Both the position numbers and the translations under genes were made by a program. This document shows, piece by piece, positions 31,687-42,472 of a DNA stretch of 64,000 nt. The number at the start of each line of letters is the position of its first letter. Position 1 is the stretch's first letter. The stretch is from Achromobacter sp. Bel. GTDB taxonomy: Bacteria > Pseudomonadota > Gammaproteobacteria > Burkholderiales > Burkholderiaceae_B. The notes below the pieces were generated by a model, which saw nothing but the letters and a program-made list of their open reading frames with translations, was not told the origin of the DNA and searched no databases. Where the stretch lies: the NCBI RefSeq assembly GCF_012928505.1, contig NZ_JABBJN010000033.1, forward strand, positions 1-64,000. The letters are read 5' to 3'.

Positions 31687-34107
31687 TCAGGCTGCTGCGC
31701 GCAGCAGGCGCAGGCCGTTGGCCACCACCAGCAGGCTGGCGCCGACGTCGGCGAACACCGCCATCCACAGCGTCGCGTTGCCGGTCATGGCAAGCGTCAG
31801 GAACACCACTTTGATGCCCAGCGCCAGCGTGATGTTCTGCATCAGGACGCGATGGGTCGCGCGCGACAAGCGCAGGAACGTCCCGATCTTGCGCAGGTCG
31901 TCGTCCATCAGCGCCACGTCGGCGGTCTCGATGGCCGTGCCCGTTCCGGCAGCACCCATCGCGAAACCGATGTCGGCGCGCGCCAACGCCGGCGCGTCGT
32001 TGATGCCGTCGCCCACCATGCCCACGCGGCCGCTGGGCGCCAGCTTGCTTTCGATGGCGGCCAGCTTGTCTTCCGGCAGTTGATCGCCGCGGGCCTCGTC
32101 GATGCCGACCTGTTTTGCGATGGCCTGGGCCGTGGGGGTGTTGTCGCCCGTCAGCATCAGGGTGCGTACGCCCAGCGAATGCAGGTCGGCGATGGCGGCC
32201 GCGCTGGTGGGCTTGACCGTGTCGGCCACGGCGGCCAACACCAGCACGCGTTGGCCGTCGGTCAGCGCGATGGCGCTCTTGCCTTGACGCTCCAGTTCAT
32301 CCAGGCGGGCTTCCAGCTTGGCGCTCGAGACGCCCAGTTCGCGCATCAGGCGGCGGTTGCCCAATTGGTAGGTCACGCCGTCGAGCTGCGCGCTGACACC
32401 GCGGCCGGGCAGGGCCGTGAAAGTGTCGACGTCCAGCAGGACCTTGCCTTCGTCGCGGGCCGCATTGGCGACCGCCAGCGACACGGGGTGATCGGAACGG
32501 GCGGCCAGGCTGGCGGCGATCAGGGCGGCGGGCTGGCGCGTCTGCTCGGATACGTCCCATTCCTGCATGTCGGTCTGCACCGGCTTGCCGTGCGTCAGCG
32601 TGCCGGTCTTGTCCAGCGCCAGCCACTTCAGGTTGCGGCCTTCTTCCAGATAGACGCCGCCCTTGACCAGGATGCCGCGCCGCGAGGCCGCGGTCAGGCC
32701 GCTGACGATGCTGACCGGCGTTGAAATCACCAGCGCGCACGGGCAGGCGATGATCAGCAGCGCCAGCGCGCGATAGATCGCGTCGAACCACGGCTGGCCC
32801 CACAGCAGGGGCGGCACCACCGCCACCAGCACGGCCACGGCCACCACGGCGGGGGTGTAGATGCGCGAGAAACGGTCGATGAAGCGCTGGGTCGGCGCGC
32901 GGGCACCCTGGGCCTGTTCGACGGCGTGGATGATGCGGGCCAGCGTCGTATTGCCGGCGGCCGCGGTCACGCGGTATTCGAACGAGCCCGACGTGTTCAC
33001 GGTAGCGGCGAACACGGGGTCGTCCTGCGCCTTTTCCACGGGCAGGCTTTCGCCGGTGATGGGCGACTGGTCCACGGCCGAACTGCCACTGACGATGATG
33101 CCGTCGGCGGCGATGCGTTCGCCCGGGCGCACCCGCACCACGTCATCCACCTGCAATTGCGCGGCGGGGACTTCCAGCCAGCGGCCATCGGCCTGGCGCA
33201 CCGTGGCCGTTTCGGGGGCCAGGTCCAGCAGGCCGCGGATGGCGTTGCGCGCGCGGTCCAGCGAACGGGCCTCGATTAATTCGGCCACGTTGAACAGGAA
33301 CATCACCATGGCCGCTTCGGGCCACTGGCCGATCAACACCGCGCCGGTCACGGCAATGCTCATCAAGGCATTGATGTTGAGGTTGCCGTTGCGCACGGCG
33401 ATCCAGCCCTTGCGGTAGGTGGTGAGGCCGCAAGCCAGAATGGCGGCCACGGCAAATGCCGCGGTGGCGCCCAACGGCCAGCCGGCGAAATGCGAAAACT
33501 CGGACAGGGCGGCCAGTACGCCCGAGCCGCCGATCAGCCACCAGTTGACGGGTTTGGCCGCGGGGGCAGGGGTTTGGGCCGCGCCGTCGGCCAGAGGTTC
33601 CGGCGTCATGTCCAGCGACTTGATGGCGGCCATGATGCGGTCCAGCGCGCCCTCGGCGTGCACCACCGTCAGCACGCGCTGCATCAGGTTGAAGTCCAGC
33701 GCATGCACGCCGTCCAGGCCGTCGAGCTTCTTGCGGATCAGCGTTTCCTCGGTGGGGCAGTCCATCTGGCCGATGCGCAGGCGCGCCAGCAACTGGCCGG
33801 GGCCGGCGGCAAGCGTGGCGGCGCCGCCGCTGGACAGCGAGAGGTTCTCCATGCCGTGGGCGTGGCCGCAGCAAGCGGCTTGCGCTGGCGCGTGGCGATG
33901 GCCGTCGTCTTGGGCATGGGCATGCTTGTGGCTGTGATCATGCTTGTGATCGTGATCATGGCCGTGACCGTGATCGTGATCGTGCGAATGCCCGTGGTCC
34001 GCGCCGCCGGCCGCGTGATCGTGCCCCGCCTTGCCATGCCCGCCGCAGCAGGCGCCGTCTTGGCCCGGGGGCAGGGATTCGTGGATTTTGACTGGAGGGA
34101 GGGACAT
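31687..34107 (-). CDS. Cd/Zn/Pb-exporting P1B-type ATPase with His-rich N-terminus
   Basis: An 806-residue heavy-metal pump. N-terminal residues ~7-90 are a Cys/His-rich tail ([16 protein letters not shown], then many HD/HG/HK pairs), then a metal-binding domain with MDCPTEE in place of the usual GMDCxxC. The ATPase core has TGES (actuator), CPC in [10 protein letters not shown] (metal path), phosphorylation site DKTGTLTHG, the SDHPVSLA motif and [14 protein letters not shown]. The C-terminal helix pair follows. ATG 34107 is used; a longer frame lacks support. The divergent MerR gene and the operator at 34145-34165 show metal-induced expression. It exports Cd2+, Zn2+ and/or Pb2+ from the cytoplasm. 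Confidence 0.95.
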   Translation of the reverse strand: MSLPPVKIHESLPPGQDGACCGGHGKAGHDHAAGGADHGHSHDHDHGHGHDHDHKHDHSHKHAHAQDDGHRHAPAQAACCGHAHGMENLSLSSGGAATLAAGPGQLLARLRIGQMDCPTEETLIRKKLDGLDGVHALDFNLMQRVLTVVHAEGALDRIMAAIKSLDMTPEPLADGAAQTPAPAAKPVNWWLIGGSGVLAALSEFSHFAGWPLGATAAFAVAAILACGLTTYRKGWIAVRNGNLNINALMSIAVTGAVLIGQWPEAAMVMFLFNVAELIEARSLDRARNAIRGLLDLAPETATVRQADGRWLEVPAAQLQVDDVVRVRPGERIAADGIIVSGSSAVDQSPITGESLPVEKAQDDPVFAATVNTSGSFEYRVTAAAGNTTLARIIHAVEQAQGARAPTQRFIDRFSRIYTPAVVAVAVLVAVVPPLLWGQPWFDAIYRALALLIIACPCALVISTPVSIVSGLTAASRRGILVKGGVYLEEGRNLKWLALDKTGTLTHGKPVQTDMQEWDVSEQTRQPAALIAASLAARSDHPVSLAVANAARDEGKVLLDVDTFTALPGRGVSAQLDGVTYQLGNRRLMRELGVSSAKLEARLDELERQGKSAIALTDGQRVLVLAAVADTVKPTSAAAIADLHSLGVRTLMLTGDNTPTAQAIAKQVGIDEARGDQLPEDKLAAIESKLAPSGRVGMVGDGINDAPALARADIGFAMGAAGTGTAIETADVALMDDDLRKIGTFLRLSRATHRVLMQNITLALGIKVVFLTLAMTGNATLWMAVFADVGASLLVVANGLRLLRAAA

Positions 34108-34137
34108 CTTCTTCGCCTTATGTAAGCTGATGGCCGT

Positions 34138-34168
34138 ATTCCACACCTTGGAGTTACTATAGGGTCAA
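34138..34168 (-). promoter_or_regulatory. MerR-type promoter/operator of the metal ATPase
   Basis: On the minus strand TTGACC (34163-34168) and TGGAAT (34138-34143) are separated by 19 bases, the overlong spacer that MerR-family activators untwist. The spacer holds an imperfect dyad, ACCCTATAG-TAA-CTCCAAGGT (34145-34165), close to CadR/PbrR operators. Confidence 0.75.
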
Positions 34169-34206
34169 CCCCTTAATTTCCATCGGATGCGATCCAGGGA
34201 GGCGCG

Positions 34207-34641
34207 ATGCGTATTGGCGAATTGGCCACGGCGGCGGGCACCACCGTCGAAACCGTCAGGTACTACGAGAAAGAAGGGCTGCTGCCCGCCCCGGAACGCG
34301 GGCTGAACAATTACCGCAGTTACGGGCAACCCCATCTGGAGCGGCTGCGGCTGATCCGGAACTGCCGGGCGCTGGACATGACGCAAGACGAAATCCGCGC
34401 CATCCTGTCGCTGGCCGACAACCATCAGACCGGGTGCGGCCCCATTAACGAGCTGTTCGACGAGCACATCTCACACGTGGATGAACGCATCGCCGAACTG
34501 ACGCAATTGAAGACACAACTGACCGAATTGCGGCAGCGTTGTCTGTCGGCGCGGCCCGACACCGAAGATTGCGGGATCTTGCACGGTTTGTCGGAAATGC
34601 AGGTGGAAGCGCGCCCGGAGCGGCATACGCATCTGGGATGA
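34207..34641 (+). CDS. MerR-family metal-responsive regulator (CadR/PbrR type)
   Basis: A 144-residue activator: winged HTH (MRIGELATAAGTTVETVRYYEKEGLLP, residues 1-27), a dimerisation helix and three cysteines in the CadR/PbrR pattern, at QTGCGPIN and in RQRCLSARPDTEDCGIL. A His-containing tail (ERHTHLG) ends it, as in CadR. It senses Cd2+/Pb2+/Zn2+ and activates the divergent ATPase. Start at ATG 34207 right after AGGGAGGCGCG. Confidence 0.93.
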   Translation: MRIGELATAAGTTVETVRYYEKEGLLPAPERGLNNYRSYGQPHLERLRLIRNCRALDMTQDEIRAILSLADNHQTGCGPINELFDEHISHVDERIAELTQLKTQLTELRQRCLSARPDTEDCGILHGLSEMQVEARPERHTHLG

Positions 34642-34720
34642 CCCCCGCGTGAAGTCCGAGGCTCCGTGGGTGCAATGGGGCGCCGGCATCGCCGGCGCCC
34701 CATTGCATGTGTCCGCCTGA

Positions 34721-37138
34721 TCAGTAATTGATCGAGGCCGACAGGATGTACGTCCTGCCCGCCGCGTTCGTCACGAATGATCCGGATGCCAGCCAGTACT
34801 TCTTGTCGGCGACGTTCTCGACGTTGGCGCGGAACACGACGTCCTTGCCGGCGATCGTGGTGGCGTAACGGGCGCCGAGATCGAAGCGCGTATAGCCCGG
34901 CAGACGGAGCGTGTTCGTGTTGTTGAGGTAGACGGACGACGTGCGGATGGCACGGCCATTCAGGCTGAGGCCCTGCACCCACGGAGTATCCCAATCCAGG
35001 CCCAGGTTGTAGGTGCTGGCGGGGACGCCTGCCGGACGGTTGCCCTGGCTCACGCCGCCGGGGGTCTTGGTGAGTTCGCTGTTGATGTAGGCGGCGCTTG
35101 CCATCAGGCGAAGCCCGCGAGTGATTTCCCCATAGCCGGTGAGCTCCAGGCCGCGGTTGCGTTGTTCTCCGAAATAGCCGTAGACGTTGTTGTCGTTGGC
35201 CTGTCCGGAAGGGCGCGCGATCTGGAAGAGGGCCAGGGTGGTGGTGATGTTGCCGTCCCAGTCCACCTTTACGCCGGTTTCGTATTGCTTGGACTTGTAA
35301 GGCGCGAGGACGGCGCCCCGGTTTTCGTACGTGTCGCCCACGATCGTGCCACGGGTCAGGCCTTCGGCGAAGTTGGCATAGACCGATACGTTGTGCAGCG
35401 GCTTGACGACAATGCCGCCGATGGGGGAATTGGCGCTGGCCCGGTAGCCACTGGTGCGCGCGCCCGTGGTGGTGTTGTAGCTATCGACCTGGACCCTTTG
35501 GTGGCGCACGCCCGCGGTCAACAGGATGCGATCCTGGGCAAAAGAGAGCGTGTCGGCCAGGGCGAAGCTGGTCAGCGTGGTGTCGGACGCTTTCTGCGGC
35601 GTCAGGCGCACCGAGGGGCCGTCGGGGATAGGCGTGGGATCGTAGATGTTGGAGGCCACAATCGCCGACCCCGTCGAATAGGCGTTGCCCGCTTCCTGAT
35701 TCAGATAGGTGGCGCCCAGCGCGACGCGATGCTTGACGCTGCCGGTGTTGAAGCGGGCAGTCAAGCCGGTATCGCCGCTGCTCGTTTTGGAATACGAGTC
35801 GTAGTAGGTGGTCATGACGTTGAAGTTGCCGTCTTGATCCACGGATTGGCGAGCGCCGGCTGCGTTGACGGTGACGGGGAAAACCTGCCGTACCTTGCCT
35901 TCCCGATACCCCGCCGCGATGTGTCCGGTCAGGTTGTCGGTGAAGTCATATTCCAGGCGCGACATAATCGTGCTGTCGCGTTGCGATAGGCGGGTGCCGG
36001 GATAGAAGTTGATGTCGCCGTCGGGCGGCGCGGGCAATGCCGTCACGGTCGGCTGCCAGCCAATCTGTGAACGGAAGTTCTCGATCACGTCTTCCTGGTG
36101 AATGGCGTCGGCCGACCAGCGCAGGCGCGTGCCGCGGTAGTCGATGCCCAGCGCGGCCATGTCCAGGCCTTGCTTGCCGTCGCGCAGCGTCGACTCCCCG
36201 CCGCGCTTGACGCCGTTAAAGCGCAAGCCCCAGGCATTGTCTTCGCCGAAACGTTGGCCCAGATCAAGCTGAGCGGTAAGGTTGGCCTTGCTGGCGTAAC
36301 CCAGCGTGGCGCGCGCTAGCGGTTCGTCGTCGGCGCGCTTGGTCACGACGTTGATCGCGCCGCCGATGCTGCCATTGGGCGGGATCCCGCGCATGAAGGC
36401 GCCGGGGCCTTTAAGCACTTCCACGCGCTCCAGGATTTGCACGGGCACGCGGCTGGACGACACCAGGCCATACAAACCGTTGACGCTGACGTCGCCGCTG
36501 CCGACGGCAAAGCCGCGTATCTGGAAGTCTTCGCCGAAGCCGCCGCTTGACGTCAGGTTGCGGACCGAGGCGTCATTGACGACAACGTCGGCCAGGGTGC
36601 GAGCCTGCTGATCGTAAAGCAGTTCAGAGGTGTAGTTGACGGTGCTGAACGGCGTGTCCATCACGTCCTCGGAACCGAGCAAGCCCAGGCTGCCGCCCGT
36701 GGCGACCTGGCCGCCCGCGTACGGTTCGGCAAGGGTGCCAAGAATGCCGGCGGTCACTGTCACTGCTTCGAGTTGCACGGTATCTGCGGCTGCCTTCGCG
36801 CGCGACAAGGTGACGTTGTTGCCCTTGCGCGTGTACGCGATACCCGTCCCTTGCAGCAGTTGGCGCAAGGCCTCCTCTGGCGAGAGGTTGCCGGAAATGG
36901 CGCGCGCGGTCTGGCCGGCGAGCACATCCTGGGAATAGAAGATCTGCAAGGAGGTCTGCGCACCTAACTGCAACAGCGCATCGCCCAATGGCTGCGCCGG
37001 GATGTTGACGCTGACAGGCGCTTCCTGGGCCTTGACGGGGGGCGTCATGCCGAAGACGAGTGATAGCGAGAAGGCAAGTGCGCTGAGAGCAACGCGCGGA
37101 GGCACGCGCAATAGAGGTCGGGCAGATACGTGGTTCAA
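34721..37138 (-). CDS. TonB-dependent siderophore receptor with signalling (STN) domain
   Basis: An 805-residue outer-membrane transporter. Signal peptide up to ~residue 38 (ALSALAFSLSLVFGMTPPVKAQ), then an STN/secretin-N signalling domain (~45-115: IPAQPLGDALLQLGAQTSLQIFYSQDVLAG), a TonB box region (LEAVTVTAG), the plug (DFQIRGFAVG ... LERVEVLKGPGAFMRGIPPNGSIGGAINVVTKR) and a 22-strand barrel ending in SASINY. The STN domain contacts the FecR protein encoded upstream, so ferric-siderophore uptake is linked to sigma factor activation. TTG 37138 is the only plausible start; no strong ribosome site is seen. A Fur-box-like sequence lies 120 bases upstream. FoxA/FpvA-like; the siderophore is unknown. 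Confidence 0.92.
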   Translation of the reverse strand: MNHVSARPLLRVPPRVALSALAFSLSLVFGMTPPVKAQEAPVSVNIPAQPLGDALLQLGAQTSLQIFYSQDVLAGQTARAISGNLSPEEALRQLLQGTGIAYTRKGNNVTLSRAKAAADTVQLEAVTVTAGILGTLAEPYAGGQVATGGSLGLLGSEDVMDTPFSTVNYTSELLYDQQARTLADVVVNDASVRNLTSSGGFGEDFQIRGFAVGSGDVSVNGLYGLVSSSRVPVQILERVEVLKGPGAFMRGIPPNGSIGGAINVVTKRADDEPLARATLGYASKANLTAQLDLGQRFGEDNAWGLRFNGVKRGGESTLRDGKQGLDMAALGIDYRGTRLRWSADAIHQEDVIENFRSQIGWQPTVTALPAPPDGDINFYPGTRLSQRDSTIMSRLEYDFTDNLTGHIAAGYREGKVRQVFPVTVNAAGARQSVDQDGNFNVMTTYYDSYSKTSSGDTGLTARFNTGSVKHRVALGATYLNQEAGNAYSTGSAIVASNIYDPTPIPDGPSVRLTPQKASDTTLTSFALADTLSFAQDRILLTAGVRHQRVQVDSYNTTTGARTSGYRASANSPIGGIVVKPLHNVSVYANFAEGLTRGTIVGDTYENRGAVLAPYKSKQYETGVKVDWDGNITTTLALFQIARPSGQANDNNVYGYFGEQRNRGLELTGYGEITRGLRLMASAAYINSELTKTPGGVSQGNRPAGVPASTYNLGLDWDTPWVQGLSLNGRAIRTSSVYLNNTNTLRLPGYTRFDLGARYATTIAGKDVVFRANVENVADKKYWLASGSFVTNAAGRTYILSASINY

Positions 37139-37258
37139 GATCGATAGCTCGGTCGGAGGCGCGCAAACGAGGCGTGCAGGTTACGGAAGACGGCGGGTGG
37201 AATGCGCTGGGCAGGTCCGCCCCTTCCTCTCTAGACGCATGAGCAGGGTTGAAACCGG

Positions 37259-37277
37259 AATAAGAATCGCTATTATT
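37259..37277. promoter_or_regulatory. Fur-box-like site upstream of the siderophore receptor
   Basis: AATAAGAATCGCTATTATT matches about 12 of 19 positions of the Fur consensus, in the promoter region between fecR-like and receptor genes. A TGTAAC-N6-GTTACA repeat (37279-37296) adjoins it. Confidence 0.55.
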
Positions 37278-37335
37278 GTGTAACGTTTTAGTTACATTTA
37301 GATGATCCGTTCCGGTCGGCCGCGCGTGCGGCGGG

Positions 37336-38361
37336 TCAGCGCGCGGTGACGCGTATTCCGCCGTCCGGAAGGCGATCCACGGACACGGGGGCGATGGCGG
37401 GGAGGGCATCGATCATGGCCAGCGGGTCGTCTACGCTGAAGACACCCGAGATGCGATGCTGGCCGAGTTCAGGCGCTTCAAGACGTGCGGGCCGCGGCAG
37501 GTAGCGGTTCATCTCGCTGATGACCGTGGCCAGGGGGATATTGTTGAAGATGATCTTGCCGCGTTGCCAGGCGACAAGATTCTGGATGTTGACCTGCGTG
37601 ACCTCGCTTAATGTGTCGCCTCCATAAGCAATGGCCTGTTGGCCCGCGGTCAGGCGGCGTTCGCTCTGGCGCCACCAGGGGCCCGATTCCAGCCGCACGG
37701 AACCCGATTCGACGCTGACCTGCAAGGTTTCGCTGTCGCGACGCACGTTGAAACGCGTGCCTGTCACCGTGACTTGGCCGACGCCGCCCAGCACGAGAAA
37801 CGGCCGCGACGCATCATGGTGGACGTCGAAAAAGGCCTCGCCTTGCGCCAATTCCACCCGGCGTTCGCCAGCCCCGAAGCGCGCGACGAGGCGGGTGTCG
37901 CCGTTCAGGTGCAGCGTGGAGCCGTCCGGCAGGGCGACTTGCCGCCGTTCGCCTTTGCGGGTCGCAAAATTGATCACTTTTTCGTCGTGGTCAAAGACGT
38001 AGGGCGCCGCGAGAATACCCGCCACGACCGGCAGCGAACAGGCTGCCGCCATTCCCGCCGCGAAGCGCCGTCGCGACATCGGCGGCGGCCTGGAGTCGGC
38101 CATCGACGCTTGCATCAGGCCACGCAGGCGCGTGTGGGAGACCGACAGCATCGCATCCCATTGAGCGCTCAGTTCGCGATATTGGCGCTCATGGGCAGGA
38201 TCGGCGCTGCGCCAGGCCGCGAATGCCTGCCGATCCAAGTCCGTGGCTTCGCCGGAATGCATGCGCGAGAACCAATGGGCCGCGTCGCGCGGCGGGTCAA
38301 GCGCGTCGGGGCCGCTCGTATGCGAGGACTTGCCGGCACGGCCGGTATCAGAGAGGGGCAT
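37336..38361 (-). CDS. FecR-family anti-sigma factor/signal transducer
   Basis: A 341-residue inner-membrane regulator. N-terminal cytoplasmic DUF4880 domain (AAHWFSRMHSGEATDLDRQAFAAWRSADPAHERQYREL) binds the sigma factor; a single helix (FAAGMAAACSLPVVAGILAAPYVF, preceded by SRRR, possibly Tat-type) spans the membrane; the periplasmic FecR domain contains RKGERRQVALPDGSTLHLNGDTRLV and FNVRRDSETLQVSVESGSV, with an STN-like end (FNNIPLATVISEMNRYL ... VFSVDDPLAMIDAL). It couples the receptor's STN domain to the sigma factor, whose gene overlaps its start by 14 bases. Confidence 0.92.
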   Translation of the reverse strand: MPLSDTGRAGKSSHTSGPDALDPPRDAAHWFSRMHSGEATDLDRQAFAAWRSADPAHERQYRELSAQWDAMLSVSHTRLRGLMQASMADSRPPPMSRRRFAAGMAAACSLPVVAGILAAPYVFDHDEKVINFATRKGERRQVALPDGSTLHLNGDTRLVARFGAGERRVELAQGEAFFDVHHDASRPFLVLGGVGQVTVTGTRFNVRRDSETLQVSVESGSVRLESGPWWRQSERRLTAGQQAIAYGGDTLSEVTQVNIQNLVAWQRGKIIFNNIPLATVISEMNRYLPRPARLEAPELGQHRISGVFSVDDPLAMIDALPAIAPVSVDRLPDGGIRVTAR

Positions 38362-38848
38362 GGTGTTGCAGCCGATCGTTGATGTGGCGCACGGAGCGCG
38401 TCATGTATTTTTCCACCATGCTGCGCGAGATGCCCATTTCCTGGGCGATTTCGGTGTGCGTCCATCCTTCCAGGCGGCACCTGAGGTAGACCTGCCGGCA
38501 CTTGGGGGGCAGGTCTTCGAGCGCACGGACGAGCTCGTCGGCAAGTTGCTGGAACCGGATGCCGTTGTCGGCCGGCGGGGTGGCGGGATGCTCACCTCCG
38601 GGCATGTCGTCCAGTGACGTGATGTCCAGCGTGTTGATGTGCCGATGCCAGCTCACCAGGCGGTTGGAGGTGCCGCGGGACATGTATGCGCGGGGGTCAT
38701 AGATCGCCGCGACATCGCCTTCCAGCATGCCAAGCACGGTATCGTGCATGGCGTCTTCGCCATCCTCGCGTCCTCGTCCGCGCCACTTGCCGATCATGTC
38801 AGCGTAATGGGCGAGCCAGTCTTTCCTGGCCTTGGGGGGAAGGGACAT
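38348..38848 (-). CDS. FecI-type ECF sigma factor
   Basis: A 166-residue extracytoplasmic-function sigma factor. Region 2 is short (EDAMHDTVLGMLEGDVAAIYDPRAYMSRGTSNRLVSWHR) and region 4 is clear (ALEDLPPKCRQVYLRCRLEGWTHTEIAQEMGISRSMVEKYMTRSVRHINDRL), including the FecI-type MVEKY helix. ATG 38848 is taken; a TTG six codons earlier is possible. It directs transcription of the receptor once FecR passes the siderophore signal. The AT-rich stretch just upstream (38870-38900) may hold a Fur site, but the match is weak. Confidence 0.9.
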   Translation of the reverse strand: MSLPPKARKDWLAHYADMIGKWRGRGREDGEDAMHDTVLGMLEGDVAAIYDPRAYMSRGTSNRLVSWHRHINTLDITSLDDMPGGEHPATPPADNGIRFQQLADELVRALEDLPPKCRQVYLRCRLEGWTHTEIAQEMGISRSMVEKYMTRSVRHINDRLQHHAPL

Positions 38849-39064
38849 GAGAAAACGCTTGGACAAGAAAAATGGTTATTGATTCTAATATGCATTCGTA
38901 TGTTTGGGTGAATTCGAGCGGTGTGTGGGGCAGGGCAGGGACAACCGGCCCAGCGGTGCGGGCATTCAGATGGAATGACCTCTGACGGCGGCGGGAATGG
39001 CGCAGACGGGCGGGGACTTGGCGTAATATGAGAATCTGTTTCTTTCCCATTTGCGCCCGAATCA

Positions 39065-39658
39065 ATGACCGTAACCACTACCGCCACTCCGCTGCACGCC
39101 CTGACCACGCGCCGTTCCGTGAAGTTCCTGCGGGGCCCGGCGCCCAAGCCCGACGAGATCGAACAGATTCTGCAAGCCGCCATGTCGGCCCCCGACCATG
39201 GCGCGCTGCGCCCGTGGCGTTTTGTCGTGATCCAGGGCGAGGCCATCGGCAAGCTGGCGGATGTGGCGCTGGAAGCGGTCAAGCGCAGCGGCGACCCGCG
39301 CATGACGCCTGAAAAGGAAAAGTCGGTGCGCGAATGGATGGCCGGCGTGCCGCTGTTCATCGCCGTGGCGCAGAAGATTGCGCACGACAACACCAAAATC
39401 CCCGAACACGAGCAACTGCTGGCCACCGGCTGCTCGGTCATGAACATCCTGAACGCCGTGCACATGCTGGGCTACGGTGCGTTCTGGAGCACCGGGGTCG
39501 GCACCTACGTCGAAGACGTGCAGAACGCGCTGGGACTGGATTCGCTGGACTACCGTTTCCTGGGCTATCTGGCCATCGGCACGCCGGGTTGCGCCGTGCC
39601 GCCGGCCAACCGCCCCGACTACCGCGACTTCGTTACGGAGTGGACCGGCCCGGTCTGA
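39065..39658 (+). CDS. Nitroreductase family protein (YdjA-like)
   Basis: A 197-residue FMN-dependent NADPH oxidoreductase of the small YdjA subgroup. Seen: FMN-binding TTRRSVKFLRGPAPKPDEIEQIL near the N-terminus, AMSAPDHGALRPWRFVVIQG, NILNAVHMLGYGAFWSTG and the C-terminal FLGYLAIGTPG. Such enzymes reduce nitro compounds or quinones; the physiological substrate is unknown. Single-gene unit after the FecI region. Confidence 0.9.
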   Translation: MTVTTTATPLHALTTRRSVKFLRGPAPKPDEIEQILQAAMSAPDHGALRPWRFVVIQGEAIGKLADVALEAVKRSGDPRMTPEKEKSVREWMAGVPLFIAVAQKIAHDNTKIPEHEQLLATGCSVMNILNAVHMLGYGAFWSTGVGTYVEDVQNALGLDSLDYRFLGYLAIGTPGCAVPPANRPDYRDFVTEWTGPV

Positions 39659-39694
39659 ACGCGGTCGCTCGCCAGCCGCTTCACAACCCCCGGC

Positions 39695-39922
39695 ATGGCC
39701 GACGCGTCGTGCATGCTCTGGTTCAGGCGGTCCACCCCTGGACGCGGCGTGCCTTTCGGCGCGCAGCTTGCCCGCCTTGACCTGGGGCAGGGCGCTGGCC
39801 ACCTCTTGGTGGAACCGGCTGATAGCCTGTACCGCGAAATCCGCGCGCTGCGTATCTACGAGGGGGCCAGCGAAGTGCAGAAGATCATCATCGCCCGCGA
39901 CGTGCTACGGGCTGCCGCGTGA
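39695..39922 (+). pseudogene. Remnant of an acyl-CoA dehydrogenase (C-terminal end only)
   Basis: A 75-codon frame whose last ~27 codons ([27 protein letters not shown]) are the highly conserved C-terminus of acyl-CoA dehydrogenases, including the EGASEVQK loop that positions FAD. The ~45 codons before it do not resemble the family, and no N-terminal or middle domain is found upstream, where nitroreductase ends. This is a decay relic, not a working gene. Confidence 0.75.
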
Positions 39923-40168
39923 ACGCATTCTGAACGCTTCGCACGCGCAGGATTGGCGCGGGCGGCCGGTCCGGACCCGCGCCGCCATTGGCGCCGCGGC
40001 AGGTAACCGCCCGCGGATGCTTGCCGCCATTCAGGTCGCCCAACGGCGGGGGCGGCTGTGCTATTGTCGTTAACCGGCCGCCTGCGTTCATCCTGCAAGC
40101 GGGCCGGCGATGGTGCGGTTCGAGGCTACCCCCTTGAGCCGTCTCCTTGGTAGGAAGAAAACGCATGA

Positions 40169-41425
<1,257 letters not shown>

Positions 41426-41427
41426 TC

Positions 41428-42471
41428 ATGGCAATTGACAACAACGCTGGTCCGGCCTCGTCGCCGATGACCATGATCCAGGCATTGCGCTCGGCCATGG
41501 ATGTGATGCTGGAGCGTGACAACAACGTGGTGGTGTTTGGCCAGGACGTCGGGTATTTCGGCGGCGTCTTCCGGTGCACCGAGGGCTTGCAGACCAAGTA
41601 CGGTAGCTCGCGCGTGTTCGACACGCCGATCTCCGAAGGCGGCATCGTGGGCGTGGCGGTGGGCATGGGCGCCTATGGCCTGCGTCCCGTGTGCGAGATC
41701 CAGTTCGCCGACTATTTCTACCCCGCCTCCGACCAGATCGTGTCGGAAGCCGCGCGCCTGCGCTACCGCTCGGTGGGCGAGTTCATCGCCCCGATGACCA
41801 TCCGCATGCCTTGCGGCGGCGGCATTTACGGGGGGCAGACGCATAGCCAGAGTCCCGAAGCCATGTTCACGCAGGTCTGCGGGCTGCGCACGGTGATGCC
41901 GTCCAACCCCTATGACGCCAAGGGCTTGCTGATCGCGTCGATCGAGAACGATGATCCGGTGATTTTCCTGGAACCCAAGCGGCTCTACAACGGCCCCTTC
42001 GACGGTCACCACGACCGTCCGGTGACGCCGTGGACCGGGCGTCCGGGCAGCGTGGTGCCCACCGGCTACTACACGGTGCCGTTGGACACCGCCGCCATCG
42101 TCCGGCCGGGCAAGGCGCTGACAGTGCTGACCTACGGCACCACGGTGTATGTCTCGTTGACCGCCGCGGAAGAGACCGGGATCGATGCCGAAGTCATCGA
42201 TCTGCGCAGCCTTTGGCCGCTGGATCTGGAAACCATCGTGAACTCGGTGAAGAAGACCGGCCGTTGCGTAGTGGTGCACGAAGCCACGCGCACCTGCGGG
42301 TATGGCGCGGAGCTGATTTCGCTGGTGCAAGAACACTGCTTCCATCACCTGGAGGCGCCCGTCGAGCGCGTGACCGGTTGGGACACGCCCTACCCGCATG
42401 CGCAGGAGTGGGCGTACTTCCCCGGCCCGCGCCGGGTCGGCGAAGCGTTCAAACGCGCGATGGAGGTCTGA
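41428..42471 (+). CDS. bkdA2: Branched-chain 2-oxoacid dehydrogenase E1 beta subunit
   Basis: A 347-residue partner of E1 alpha. Typical blocks are ALRSAMDVMLERDNNVVVFGQDVGYFGGVFRCTEGL, VFDTPISEGGIVGVAVGMGAYGLRPVCEIQFADYFYPA, and the C-terminal VIDLRSLWPLDLETIVNSVKKTGRCVVVHEA. Together with E1 alpha it forms the alpha2-beta2 tetramer and its active-site tunnels. Two bases separate it from bkdA1, and the E2 gene follows after one base. Confidence 0.95.
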   Translation: MAIDNNAGPASSPMTMIQALRSAMDVMLERDNNVVVFGQDVGYFGGVFRCTEGLQTKYGSSRVFDTPISEGGIVGVAVGMGAYGLRPVCEIQFADYFYPASDQIVSEAARLRYRSVGEFIAPMTIRMPCGGGIYGGQTHSQSPEAMFTQVCGLRTVMPSNPYDAKGLLIASIENDDPVIFLEPKRLYNGPFDGHHDRPVTPWTGRPGSVVPTGYYTVPLDTAAIVRPGKALTVLTYGTTVYVSLTAAEETGIDAEVIDLRSLWPLDLETIVNSVKKTGRCVVVHEATRTCGYGAELISLVQEHCFHHLEAPVERVTGWDTPYPHAQEWAYFPGPRRVGEAFKRAMEV

Positions 42472-42472
42472 G

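Noticed and set aside
33880-34030. Short tandem repeats rich in GTGATC/CATG
   Set aside because: They encode the His-Asp-rich leader of the metal ATPase, so the periodicity follows from the protein sequence.
38867-38900. Fur box before the FecI-type sigma gene
   Set aside because: AT-rich but matches the 19-bp consensus too weakly to list as a separate site.
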